Origin: an uncultured Lactobacillus sp.
Lineage (GTDB): Bacteria; Bacillota; Bacilli; Lactobacillales; Lactobacillaceae
Direction: 5' to 3'
Length of the DNA: 15,099 bases
Assembly (NCBI GenBank): GCA_945281075.1
Contig: CALYQE010000038.1
Span: forward strand, 1-15,099
A program made the translations under genes and the position numbers. How positions within the stretch are numbered: position 1 is the stretch's first letter; each line of letters opens with the position of its first letter. This document shows positions 1 to 6,877 of this stretch, piece by piece. The notes below the pieces were generated by a model, which made no database searches, was not told the origin of the DNA, and worked only from the letters and a program-made list of their open reading frames with translations.

Positions 1-571
1 CGGCACGACCAACAATATAACGAACTGAAGTACCATGAGCACCATACTTACGAATCCCGTATTTTTCATAATATTCATAAGGAATTGAATATAAGTAATG
101 CTCTGGGTCCAAAGTCTGATGAAATGAGGTATCAAAGACGCCAACTTCGGGAACATCAGGTAATAGTTTCATAAAAGCTTCAATGCCCTTGCCTTCAGCC
201 GGATTGTGAAGAGGCGCATACTCTTTTAAATCGTAAATTTTTTGTAATTTTTCTGGATCGATAATTGCTGAGTCAATAAAGTCTTCGCCACCGGCAACGA
301 TTCGATGACCAACGCCAACAATTTCGCTTAAGTCTTCGACAACATGATATTTTTTTAAGGCCTTTAATAGAAGTTTAACCGCCGTTTCTTGGTCCGGAAT
401 CGCTATTTCTTCCACGCGCTTTTCGCCATTTGCTAGCTTAATTTCAAAGGAGGAGCCGTTTATGCCAACTCGATCGGCAATTCCTTCTGCTAAAACTTTT
501 TCCTCCGGGATCGCAAATAATTTGTACTTAAAAGATGAGCTGCCTGAGTTGATAGCTAAAACTTTTTTCAT
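1..571 (-). CDS. ackA: Acetate kinase, N-terminal part (cut by window edge)
   Basis: Interconverts acetate + ATP and acetyl phosphate + ADP in the cytoplasm; in lactic acid bacteria it is the ATP-yielding end of the phosphoketolase/Pta-Ack branch. The first 190 codons are present, with the 3' end outside the window. The start is ATG at 569-571, with AGGAGG at 583-588. ASKHA-fold kinase motifs are visible: INSGSSSFKYKLF (residues 7-19, phosphate-binding strand), GHRIVAGGE (88-96, with R90), APLHNP (119-124), VFDTSFHQT (145-153, catalytic Asp147) and KYGAHGTSVRY (175-185, His179). The family usually has Phe directly before that His; here it is Ala178. The gene lies 41 bp after the methyltransferase gene, without a visible terminator, so read-through from the comG operon is possible. 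In Streptococcus mutans ackA is the last gene (comYI) of the competence operon. Family identity is secure. Confidence 0.96.
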   Translation of the reverse strand, partial: MKKVLAINSGSSSFKYKLFAIPEEKVLAEGIADRVGINGSSFEIKLANGEKRVEEIAIPDQETAVKLLLKALKKYHVVEDLSEIVGVGHRIVAGGEDFIDSAIIDPEKLQKIYDLKEYAPLHNPAEGKGIEAFMKLLPDVPEVGVFDTSFHQTLDPEHYLYSIPYEYYEKYGIRKYGAHGTSVRYIVGRA

Positions 572-612
572 AAATCCTGATTCCTCCTATACACTTTTTG
601 ATTTTTCACAAG

Positions 613-1614
613 TTAATGATTATTTTTAGTATACCACTCATTTAAACGCTCATTAAGCTTGATTAAGTCATCTTCATTTTTAAAGGAATCTAACTTTGTG
701 AGAAAGACTTCGCCGCTATGGGCCTGGTCACCGTGATTTTGAAAAACCATAATGGCTTTCTGATTTGCTTTATTTTGAAAAAGATTATCTGGTAGTTCAG
801 CAATTGTACGCAGATAAACTTTTGCTGACAGCCATGGCATAAAGTCGCTACCAACCTTACCGGAAAGAATCGACTTTGGCACAACCAAAAATGCGTAACC
901 ATTGGGGGTTAAACTCTTAATAATTTGTTCAATAAACAGTAAATGAGCAAATGAATGACCCTTTTCAGCCTTAGTAGCAAATTTATTCGCATTCTCGTCA
1001 AGCGGATAATAGCCCACAGGCAAGTCACTAACCACGACATCGGGTTTAGCAAAAAGCCATGGCGTCAGCGCATCTTGACAAAAAAGATCGATTTGAATGT
1101 TATTCAAGTGTGCGGCAATATCGGCAAAATTAAGCATATTTTCATCGTTATCAATACCAAATAAAGCAAAATTTGCTTTAGAATGATTGGCGCTCTTAAG
1201 CTGATTATATACTGAATATAAGAGGTTGCCGCTGCCAATGGCTGGATCAACAAGTGTCAAGCGTTGATCCGGAAGCAGTTTTTGCATGAACAAGGCAATG
1301 ATGGTTGCTATCAGCGGCGGCGTTGGCATCTGGTTGACATCCAAGCCATCCTCATTAATTGCCTTAAGCGTTAAATACGTAAAAACTTCTATCTTCACTT
1401 TTTGCGGCAATTTTTCATAATGCAAGTTAGCATATTTTTGCGTTAGTTTTCTGACCGTCTTCTGATCTGGTGCACCAACTTCGACCTTGATTTGACCGTT
1501 TTCCAGGTTATCAAAGGTTTCAGTTAAAGCTTCCCCAAAAGAAACATTTAGTGCAGACTGCAAGCAATTTACACAATCTAAAAACTGATTAAATAATTCT
1601 TCGAGTTTATCCAT
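613..1614 (-). CDS. ytxK: Class I SAM-dependent methyltransferase, YtxK/ComYH type
   Basis: A 333-residue protein resembling N6-adenine DNA methyltransferases. Residues 121-130 carry the SAM-binding motif I (DPAIGSG at 123-129). GIDND at 153-157 fits the motif II acidic loop. VVVSDLPVGYYP (193-204) stands where DNA amino-methylases have (D/N)PPY, so the catalytic motif is the variant DLPV typical of the YtxK group. There is no target-recognition domain and no restriction partner nearby, so a restriction-modification role is unlikely. The gene sits 61 bp after comGG and 41 bp before ackA. The same arrangement occurs in streptococci, where the homologue ComYH is part of the competence operon and was reported as needed for transformation in S. 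mutans. The start is ATG with GGGGAG at 1623-1628. The substrate (DNA, RNA or protein) cannot be told from sequence. Confidence 0.9.
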   Translation of the reverse strand: MDKLEELFNQFLDCVNCLQSALNVSFGEALTETFDNLENGQIKVEVGAPDQKTVRKLTQKYANLHYEKLPQKVKIEVFTYLTLKAINEDGLDVNQMPTPPLIATIIALFMQKLLPDQRLTLVDPAIGSGNLLYSVYNQLKSANHSKANFALFGIDNDENMLNFADIAAHLNNIQIDLFCQDALTPWLFAKPDVVVSDLPVGYYPLDENANKFATKAEKGHSFAHLLFIEQIIKSLTPNGYAFLVVPKSILSGKVGSDFMPWLSAKVYLRTIAELPDNLFQNKANQKAIMVFQNHGDQAHSGEVFLTKLDSFKNEDDLIKLNERLNEWYTKNNH

Positions 1615-1675
1615 TTTTGTTTCTCCCCTATTCTTTTAACATTTTAATAAAAAAACGAGTGGATAGGCAAGAAAA

Positions 1676-1831
1676 TCAGTAATTTACCAAGTATTCAATC
1701 AATAAATTATTATTTAAAATGCAATCACAATAGATTTGCTGATAATACTGCAAAAATAGCAAGCAAGTCATTAAAACAAGGACGCTACTTAGCAAGACGC
1801 TTGCCTTGACTTTTTGATTTCTTATTTGCAC
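1676..1831 (-). CDS. comGG: ComGG-like minor pseudopilin, very short
   Basis: A 51-residue product starting at a GTG at 1829-1831. The GTG is chosen because AAGGAG at 1839-1844 lies 7 nt upstream; a longer reading from TTG at 1864 has no such support. The gene overlaps the end of comGF by 47 bp in another frame. The N-terminus is basic followed by a hydrophobic helix: VKASVLLSSVLVLMTCLLF, then LQYYQQIY. This resembles the start of streptococcal ComGG (KVKAGVLL..., LLLQFYLN). Two features of type IV pilin processing sites are missing: the Gly at -1 is Ser, and there is no Glu at +5. The protein ends about 17 residues after the helix, whereas streptococcal and Bacillus ComGG have roughly 120-135 residues. 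It may be a reduced but functional minor pilin or a decayed gene. Confidence 0.7.
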   Translation of the reverse strand: MQIRNQKVKASVLLSSVLVLMTCLLFLQYYQQIYCDCILNNNLLIEYLVNY

Positions 1832-2327
1832 TAGTTTTCTCCTTTTTAGTCGGTTTTGGGTCAAGCTTAAAAATTAATTCTGAACGGCAATTATCTGTTT
1901 CTGTTAATGCTATTTTTAATTGTTGATCTTGGCTACTGAAAATAGCTTTTTTTACGCCGATTAACAACGGCATGTGCCCTCCTTCAGAAGTAGTTACTCT
2001 AATCATATTGCGGTATTGTATCAAAACATAGGTCTTTTCTTCGCCGGTATCACTAATTTTATTAACCACAGCGCGATAATGATTTGAAGTTTTCAAATTA
2101 ACGTAGGCCGCTCGCGTATTTTGATCGCGTAAGAAGTGGTTAAGTTGAACATAGGCAAAGACTACATCATTGGTTCGATGCTCTCTTGCTTGGGCTAATG
2201 AGATACTTTTCAGCAAGCTTTGCATTGTCAGCACCACTAGAAGTGTCACAAAGACGGAAAAGACGGCTTCTGCTAGCAAAAAGCCCTTAGTTTTTAATTT
2301 GATAGACTTTATTCTCGGTTTCATCAT
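1785..2327 (-). CDS. comGF: ComGF minor pseudopilin of the competence pilus
   Basis: A 180-residue secreted, membrane-anchored minor pilin of the DNA-uptake pilus. A basic leader (KPRIKSIKLKTKG) precedes the processing site G15|F16 with Glu at +5 (FLLAE), then a hydrophobic helix (AVFSVFVTLLVVLTMQSLL). The globular part follows, and the last 25 residues are very lysine-rich (nine Lys, one Arg). That tail is encoded by DNA that also carries the comGG ribosome binding site and start, so part of its composition may reflect the overlap. The start is taken at ATG 2325-2327 (ATG ATG AAA), behind a weak AAAGAAA. ATGs at 2360 and 2366 are possible but would give an unusually long leader. The gene overlaps comGE by 41 bp, indicating coupled translation. 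Confidence 0.88.
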   Translation of the reverse strand: MMKPRIKSIKLKTKGFLLAEAVFSVFVTLLVVLTMQSLLKSISLAQAREHRTNDVVFAYVQLNHFLRDQNTRAAYVNLKTSNHYRAVVNKISDTGEEKTYVLIQYRNMIRVTTSEGGHMPLLIGVKKAIFSSQDQQLKIALTETDNCRSELIFKLDPKPTKKEKTSANKKSKSQGKRLAK

Positions 2328-2562
2328 AAATTTCTTTGGTGTTAATTTGTTGGTAAACATGATCATGAATCAGCACCTGTTTGACCTTATTTTGATTCAT
2401 TACATGCCAAGCATAAGCACGGTCGGTTTTTGCTTCACTGCTATGCTCTAGAATCCTGCTTTCGCCAACGATTAAGGCCATAATCATCACTCCCAGTGTA
2501 GTCACAATCAAGGCAACCATACTCTCAGCCAGTAAAAAACCTGGCACCATCTTTTTAATCAT
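2287..2562 (-). CDS. comGE: ComGE minor pseudopilin
   Basis: A 91-residue type IV pilin-like protein. Its very short leader MIKKMVPG is followed by the processing site G8|FLLAE with Glu at +5 and a hydrophobic helix (SMVALIVTTLGVMIMALIV), then a short polar domain. It belongs to the minor pilin set that caps or primes the ComGC pilus. The start ATG overlaps the end of comGD by 8 bp (ATGATTAA), with no strong ribosome binding site of its own, so translation is probably coupled to comGD. Identification rests on the pilin N-terminus plus position between comGD and comGF; the C-terminal part has no features I recognise. Confidence 0.87.
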   Translation of the reverse strand: MIKKMVPGFLLAESMVALIVTTLGVMIMALIVGESRILEHSSEAKTDRAYAWHVMNQNKVKQVLIHDHVYQQINTKEIYDETENKVYQIKN

Positions 2563-2992
2563 TGATCATTCTGCCCCAAGTCATTTGAACGCGAATTTTT
2601 CGCTCATGTTGATTATTGCCAATTGTGATTGTTTGCGGCTTAATCGAACCATTGGCGGAAATTTTAAAATTCCCAAGATTATAAATTTTAATTAATGGAT
2701 CAATTTTAAGCTCCTTTTTCTCACCTGCGCGGCTGATCATCAGCACCTTGGCAGAGGGAAAATACGAAATATAAGACGACTGATGCTTAATTGTTGAAAT
2801 TCTAGCTGCCTGTTCCAGTTCTCCCTTTACCTCTTTAACCGTATTTTCTAGAATCAGTTCCTTTTTATAACCATCAAGATAAAGACTGCCAAAGGTTAAT
2901 AAACCGATTGAAATCGCCAAAGTAATTACCATTTCAAGTAAGGTAAAGCCCGACTGCTTCAACTTATTTGCTTCCCTTTTGAACAACACCAT
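2555..2992 (-). CDS. comGD: ComGD minor pseudopilin
   Basis: A 145-residue prepilin. The leader ends KQSG, processing is expected at G15|F16, and FTLLEM supplies Glu at +5, followed by a hydrophobic helix (VITLAISIGLLTFGSLYLDG). It is exported and N-methylated by the prepilin peptidase ComC, which is not in this window. The annotated start is ATG at 2990-2992, inside comGC. A better-spaced alternative is TTG at 2960-2962, one base after the comGC stop and about 10 nt after AGGGA, giving leader MKQSG and 135 residues. The mature protein is the same for both. Confidence 0.9.
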   Translation of the reverse strand: MVLFKREANKLKQSGFTLLEMVITLAISIGLLTFGSLYLDGYKKELILENTVKEVKGELEQAARISTIKHQSSYISYFPSAKVLMISRAGEKKELKIDPLIKIYNLGNFKISANGSIKPQTITIGNNQHERKIRVQMTWGRMIND

Positions 2993-3302
2993 CAACAACC
3001 GTATAATTTTTTGCTTTTTCCAATTGTTTTTTCGTTAGATAGCCATCGGTAAACATATTTTCAAAGGTAATTTCTTTTCCGGCCCGATCTTGATCATCTT
3101 CATACAAGTTCGCCTGCGTTTGCAGGGTTATCTTGAAAGCATCATTTGTTTTTTCATTCGCGCTTTGTTTTTGTTTAGTTAAATTTGGCGCAATAATTAT
3201 CAAAAGCATGACAATGATTGCTACTACTACAACCATCTCAATCAATGTAAATCCGGATAATTTTTTCTTTTTTGTGATCTTAGTCAATAAAGACTTTTTC
3301 AT
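2964..3302 (-). CDS. comGC: ComGC major competence pseudopilin
   Basis: The 112-residue main structural subunit of the competence pilus. It has a 17-residue basic leader (MKKSLLTKITKKKKLSG), the cleavage site G17|F18, FTLIEM with Glu at +5, the membrane helix VVVVAIIVMLLIIIAPNL, then a small polar domain of about 75 residues. This is the canonical ComGC pattern, with the proline-containing IAPNL typical of the family. No Cys is present, so there is no disulfide. The ATG at 3300-3302 is preceded by a run of six G (3310-3315) that acts as ribosome binding site and also forms the end of the comGB stop region. This stronger binding site fits the need for more of the major subunit. Confidence 0.95.
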   Translation of the reverse strand: MKKSLLTKITKKKKLSGFTLIEMVVVVAIIVMLLIIIAPNLTKQKQSANEKTNDAFKITLQTQANLYEDDQDRAGKEITFENMFTDGYLTKKQLEKAKNYTVVDGVVQKGSK

Positions 3303-3314
3303 CTCAATTCCCCC

Positions 3315-4319
3315 CTAAATACTCTGCATCATTGAATACATTGGCAACAATAATTTTAAATACATCCCAATAATACAAATACCAATCAAAATAAAACAAA
3401 ACGGCTCAACGTTAACAACCAACTTTTCGATTTTACTAGTCAGATCGGTAAATAAAGTTTTACCTAAAAGCAAAAAACGTTTACTTAATTCACTTTTCTT
3501 TGACCCCGTTTGCAATAACAGCAACATTTCATTCGGTAAAAATGATTCATGCTTAACAATTTCATCAATGCTCCAGCCTTCATTTAAGTGCTGAATTACT
3601 TTCCGACCAATTTGTTCTTGTAATGAGCCTTGGGTTTGCTCCATCGCATAAATACACATTTTTTGTAATGAAAAACCACTGGCAAGTAAAAGACCAAGAT
3701 CATAAATCAGGATATATTTAACATATATTTGAATGATCGGACCAACAAAAGGGTATTTTACAAGCAGTTTCAGTGAAGAATAATCTTGTCTTTGCAGCAA
3801 CTTGATGGTCCTAATAAAGTAGTAAAGAAAGACGAAGCTGAAACTCAATAAAACAAGTAGCACAATATCACCCGTGTGTTCGCCTGAGTCTTTAAACTGG
3901 TTTGAAACAAATGTCTGCATAAAAATCAACAAAAAAATCATCATTACTGCTAATACCAATGGATAGGACAATTCCGTTTTTAATTTTTTGAATTGTTCAT
4001 TTTTCAGGCGATTTAAAGTGGCTAGCTGTGACAAACATTCAATCAAATTCCCCTGCTGCATTGCCAGATCAACTTGTGTGGCCACTGTTTTGGGAAAACC
4101 GATCTTCAACATCTCAGTGCTTAATTTGGTACCAGTTGCAATTTCTTGGTTGATCTGCAAAAGTAATTTTCTCTGTTTCGGCCACAAAATCGGCATCATT
4201 TCCAAGCTAGCATTAAGCGAAAAGCCATTGTTTAAACTGTTTTGCAAATAATCTAAAAAGCTTAGTCTTTCCTGCGCAGTTAGTTTAGCCCGCTTGAAAT
4301 TGCTCATAAACTTGCGCAC
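3315..4319 (-). CDS. comGB: ComGB, polytopic platform protein of the competence pilus
   Basis: A 334-residue member of the type II secretion GspF/PilC family, the inner-membrane platform on which ComGC is assembled. Two homologous F-domains are recognisable: an N-terminal helical part (about 10-115, with SLEMMPILWP and a conserved-type GNLIECLSQLA), then membrane segments LVLAVMMIFLLIFMQTF (about 123-140) and IVLLVLLSFSFVFLYYFI (about 153-172). A second F-domain (about 200-300) and a C-terminal membrane segment (FILIGICIIGMYLKLLLP) follow. The start is GTG at 4317-4319 because GGGGGGAGG (4324-4333 region) lies just upstream; ATG at 4305-4307 would leave a 16-nt gap. It overlaps the end of comGA by 35 bp. 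Confidence 0.94.
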   Translation of the reverse strand: MRKFMSNFKRAKLTAQERLSFLDYLQNSLNNGFSLNASLEMMPILWPKQRKLLLQINQEIATGTKLSTEMLKIGFPKTVATQVDLAMQQGNLIECLSQLATLNRLKNEQFKKLKTELSYPLVLAVMMIFLLIFMQTFVSNQFKDSGEHTGDIVLLVLLSFSFVFLYYFIRTIKLLQRQDYSSLKLLVKYPFVGPIIQIYVKYILIYDLGLLLASGFSLQKMCIYAMEQTQGSLQEQIGRKVIQHLNEGWSIDEIVKHESFLPNEMLLLLQTGSKKSELSKRFLLLGKTLFTDLTSKIEKLVVNVEPFCFILIGICIIGMYLKLLLPMYSMMQSI

Positions 4320-5259
4320 TAATCCTCCCCCCTTCCTTCAATTGTGACAGGTGCTCCGCCCAGTTAATGTAGTCACCACGCTGGGGCCGGCTTATTGCTT
4401 GGCGCAAGTTGTCACCTGCAGCAATATCCATTAAGCACGAAAATTCTTTTTCCACCGGTAATAAACGTTGATAACACACTGCAGTGAGACAATTTTCTAA
4501 TTCAACTGGGCTAACCTGCAAACTTTCCAAACGCGAAATAGTTTGTAGCGTGCTGCGTGCGTGAATGGTTGCGAAGACTAAATGGCCGCTTAACGCCGCA
4601 TTTACTGCCAATCTTGCTGTTGACGCATTCCGAATTTCGCCAATTATCAGAATATCAGGACGGTGTCTTAATGCCGCTTCAAGCAAAGTTTGATCAGCAA
4701 TGCCTGCTTCAAGGTTCACCTGAGTTTGCAAAAAAGTCTTTTCATGAATTTCAACTGGATCTTCAATGGTCATGACCATTCGTCCCTTACCAACTTCTTT
4801 CGCTAATTGATACATCGTTGTGGTCTTGCCTGAGCCGGTCGGTCCACTAGTTAAAATGAGGCCACGCTTACCAGCCAGCTGGTTTAGTTGGCGCAATTGC
4901 TGTTCAAAAAAATAGTTACTGGAACTTAGCTGATAGATTATCCTAATTACTAAAGACTCGCAATCGATAAAGTCACCAAGACTGGATAATCTTAAATAAT
5001 AACTCTGCTGATCAACTAGATATTCAAGTGCTCCGACCTGCGGTCGACGATGTTCAGTGATATCCATTTGGGCTGCAAACTTTAAATAGTTGATTATTTC
5101 TTTTCCCTCATTCACGGCAAACTCAGCCTGCTTTTGTAAGCCATCAATTGTTCGTAAATTAACCACGACTTTTTCCATTCTGATCAAAAAGAAAATATCA
5201 CTGGCATGGGCCGCAATTGCATTCTCAATTATTTCTCCCACTGTTTCTTTGACATGCAT
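4285..5259 (-). CDS. comGA: ComGA, cytoplasmic traffic ATPase of the competence pilus
   Basis: A 324-residue GspE/PilB-superfamily ATPase that powers assembly of the transformation pilus. Motifs: Walker A GPTGSGKT (139-146), Asp box TIEDPVE (164-170), Walker B ILIIGEIR (203-210) and His box around ALSGHLVFATIHA (222-234). The N-terminal domain is short and the zinc-binding CxxC module of large GspE proteins is absent, as usual for ComGA. It is the first gene of the comG operon. ATG at 5257-5259 is supported by a near-perfect AAAGGAGG (5266-5273) with 6-nt spacing; an in-frame TTG directly before it is not needed. No competence-sigma promoter could be assigned with certainty in the 194 bp upstream. 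Confidence 0.96.
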   Translation of the reverse strand: MHVKETVGEIIENAIAAHASDIFFLIRMEKVVVNLRTIDGLQKQAEFAVNEGKEIINYLKFAAQMDITEHRRPQVGALEYLVDQQSYYLRLSSLGDFIDCESLVIRIIYQLSSSNYFFEQQLRQLNQLAGKRGLILTSGPTGSGKTTTMYQLAKEVGKGRMVMTIEDPVEIHEKTFLQTQVNLEAGIADQTLLEAALRHRPDILIIGEIRNASTARLAVNAALSGHLVFATIHARSTLQTISRLESLQVSPVELENCLTAVCYQRLLPVEKEFSCLMDIAAGDNLRQAISRPQRGDYINWAEHLSQLKEGGRISAQVYEQFQAG

Positions 5260-5289
5260 CAAAAACCTCCTTTCTTTGCCGCCAATATT

Positions 5290-5329
5290 AATTACGATTA
5301 AAAGTCCTAAAATTTTTTAGAAAATTACG
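5290..5329 (-). repeat. Direct repeat AATTACG upstream of comGA (possible regulatory site)
   Basis: AATTACG occurs at 5290-5296 and again at 5323-5329 (read CGTAATT on the comG strand), 33 bp apart, about three helical turns. Between them lie AGGACTTTT (comG strand, 5300-5308) and a short A/T palindrome. This is the only patterned sequence in the comG leader outside the ribosome binding site. It might be part of the promoter for the competence sigma factor, but in such AT-rich DNA a 7-bp repeat can arise by chance. Confidence 0.25.
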
Positions 5330-5369
5330 GCAAAAATTTTAAAACCCGGTCGTTCAAAAATTGGCTAGC

Positions 5370-5397
5370 AAAAAAAGCAGTCTTAGACTGCTTTTTT
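5370..5397 (-). terminator. Rho-independent terminator after the DcuC-family gene
   Basis: GCAGTC (5377-5382), loop TTA, GACTGC (5386-5391), flanked by seven A on one side and six T on the other. The A/T runs extend the stem. On the minus strand the hairpin ends in a run of seven T, so it closes the rihC-carrier transcript before the comG promoter region. The symmetry means it could also stop plus-strand transcription. Confidence 0.9.
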
Positions 5398-5453
5398 CTA
5401 TGTTGCCTAAAATTTGTTTATCCAAAACCTCAGGCACTGCTATGTAGCGCTTA

Positions 5454-6860
5454 TTATAGCAAGCAAAATGATAAAATCAGCATAATGACCACGCCACCAA
5501 GCATTGGGACAAAGGTTCTTCTAATGATTTGACTTGGTTCAACGTGTGTTGCACCTGAAACGATTAAAACAACAGCTGCAACAGGAGAAACCGCCCTTAG
5601 TAAATTGGCAGCCAGCTGAATCGGAACGGACAACTGCTGTGGTGCAATTCCAGCTGACTTAGCCAATGGCACGATTAAAGGAATCAAAGCAAAGATCAGC
5701 GCAATTCCACTACCACTCAAAATAACAATAATCGCGGTAAAGATAACCATGATAATTGGTAAAAGTATTCCTGAGCCGTTAACATGCAGCATTGCGTTTT
5801 GGATCATACTCATGATGCCCGTCGCATTCAACCCCTGGACATAAGTTTGGGCGGCAATTAGCAAGACAACGATGCTCATTGCATTACCCATGCCTTGAAC
5901 AAAGACGTTGGTATCTGCCAACACTTGCTTCGCATTTCTAGTGGTAATTAATTCAATAATAATGGCAATAATCCAACTAATCAACGTCACTTCTTGAACG
6001 CTCATCGTGGTGGTGCTGCCTTGAGCAAGGTTAAAAATAAAATCAATAATCAAGATAATGATTGGCGCTAAAGGCAAAATGCCGTAAACAAAACGAACAA
6101 ATTTACCTTTGACTTCTTTCATCTGCGTATTTTGTTCTTCTTTTAAACCATACCGACTCAATTCTTCTTCATAGCTCAGCTCTTCGCCAGTGCGCTTATC
6201 CTCATGCTTTTGCCAGAAATATTGGATAATCGCCATTAAAAGCAAAGTCGGAATGGAAATTAAAGCATGATAACTAAAAACGTATTGGGTAGTTGAAAGA
6301 TGCAAGGCATTTGCAATTGCAACGTTATCTGAACCAAGTGGTGTTGGAATAATCGTGGCCGAAGTTGCAATCAAAGCTGCAGCGGTCAACCTTGTCATGC
6401 CAGTCGAACGAAGAACCGGATATAGGGTTGCTAATAAGATAATAGCTAAGTTTGAAGCACTTGGTACAACTAGTGATAGAACGTTAGCCATTAGGAAAAC
6501 AATTGGCACTAAGATATAAACAGACTTGATGCCCTTCATTGATGAAGTCAGGCCACTAACGGTAATATCATTGGCACCGATATGACTCATATAAGCACTG
6601 TAACCGGCCAAAAGTAAAATAACAAAACCAGCCTGTGAAAGTGTCGTGGTAAATTGGTCAATCATTACCTGAATTGGCTGTAAAAACTGGTTCGAAACCG
6701 GTTGTAAAACGGTGATTTTATTTCCCATAAAAACACCGCAGTATAAGAGCACTAGGCCCAGGGCGAATAGGGCAATTTTAATATCCATTTTTTTTGATAG
6801 CATATAAACTAAGATGCCAACTGACAGTATAGTTAATATTATCGCGATTATTTGACTCAT
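5454..6860 (-). CDS. DcuC-family membrane carrier
   Basis: A 468-residue polytopic membrane protein of about 12 segments in two halves. It aligns by eye with E. coli DcuC along its length: GYSAYMSHIGAND (DcuC: GFAAYMTHIGAND), VPSASNLAIILLATLYPV, and a C-terminal region with ILSGSGIALIFALIP and LAANLLRAVSPVAAVV. A charged cytoplasmic loop (about 215-250) separates the halves. DcuC in E. coli is a succinate efflux/C4-dicarboxylate carrier of anaerobic growth. In this lineage the family is broad and substrates are mostly unproven. The gene starts 17 bp after a nucleoside hydrolase gene and has only a weak purine-rich leader (AAGAAGA), which suggests one transcript. A substrate linked to nucleoside breakdown is therefore a reasonable guess, but only from context. 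Confidence 0.88.
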   Translation of the reverse strand: MSQIIAIILTILSVGILVYMLSKKMDIKIALFALGLVLLYCGVFMGNKITVLQPVSNQFLQPIQVMIDQFTTTLSQAGFVILLLAGYSAYMSHIGANDITVSGLTSSMKGIKSVYILVPIVFLMANVLSLVVPSASNLAIILLATLYPVLRSTGMTRLTAAALIATSATIIPTPLGSDNVAIANALHLSTTQYVFSYHALISIPTLLLMAIIQYFWQKHEDKRTGEELSYEEELSRYGLKEEQNTQMKEVKGKFVRFVYGILPLAPIIILIIDFIFNLAQGSTTTMSVQEVTLISWIIAIIIELITTRNAKQVLADTNVFVQGMGNAMSIVVLLIAAQTYVQGLNATGIMSMIQNAMLHVNGSGILLPIIMVIFTAIIVILSGSGIALIFALIPLIVPLAKSAGIAPQQLSVPIQLAANLLRAVSPVAAVVLIVSGATHVEPSQIIRRTFVPMLGGVVIMLILSFCLL

Positions 6861-6877
6861 TTTTCTTCTTTCTTTAA

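Noticed and set aside
613..1614. Orphan restriction-modification methylase
   Set aside because: There is no target-recognition domain and no endonuclease gene, the catalytic motif is DLPV, and the comG-ackA position points to the competence-associated YtxK/ComYH group.
1615..1675. Frameshifted remainder of a longer comGG
   Set aside because: Other frames give at most about 11 codons before a stop and nothing resembling a pilin domain; there is simply no room before ytxK.
5293..5300. TACGATTA, one mismatch from the streptococcal competence (CIN) box TACGAATA
   Set aside because: It reads on the plus strand, away from comGA, and a 7-of-8 match in AT-rich DNA is weak evidence.
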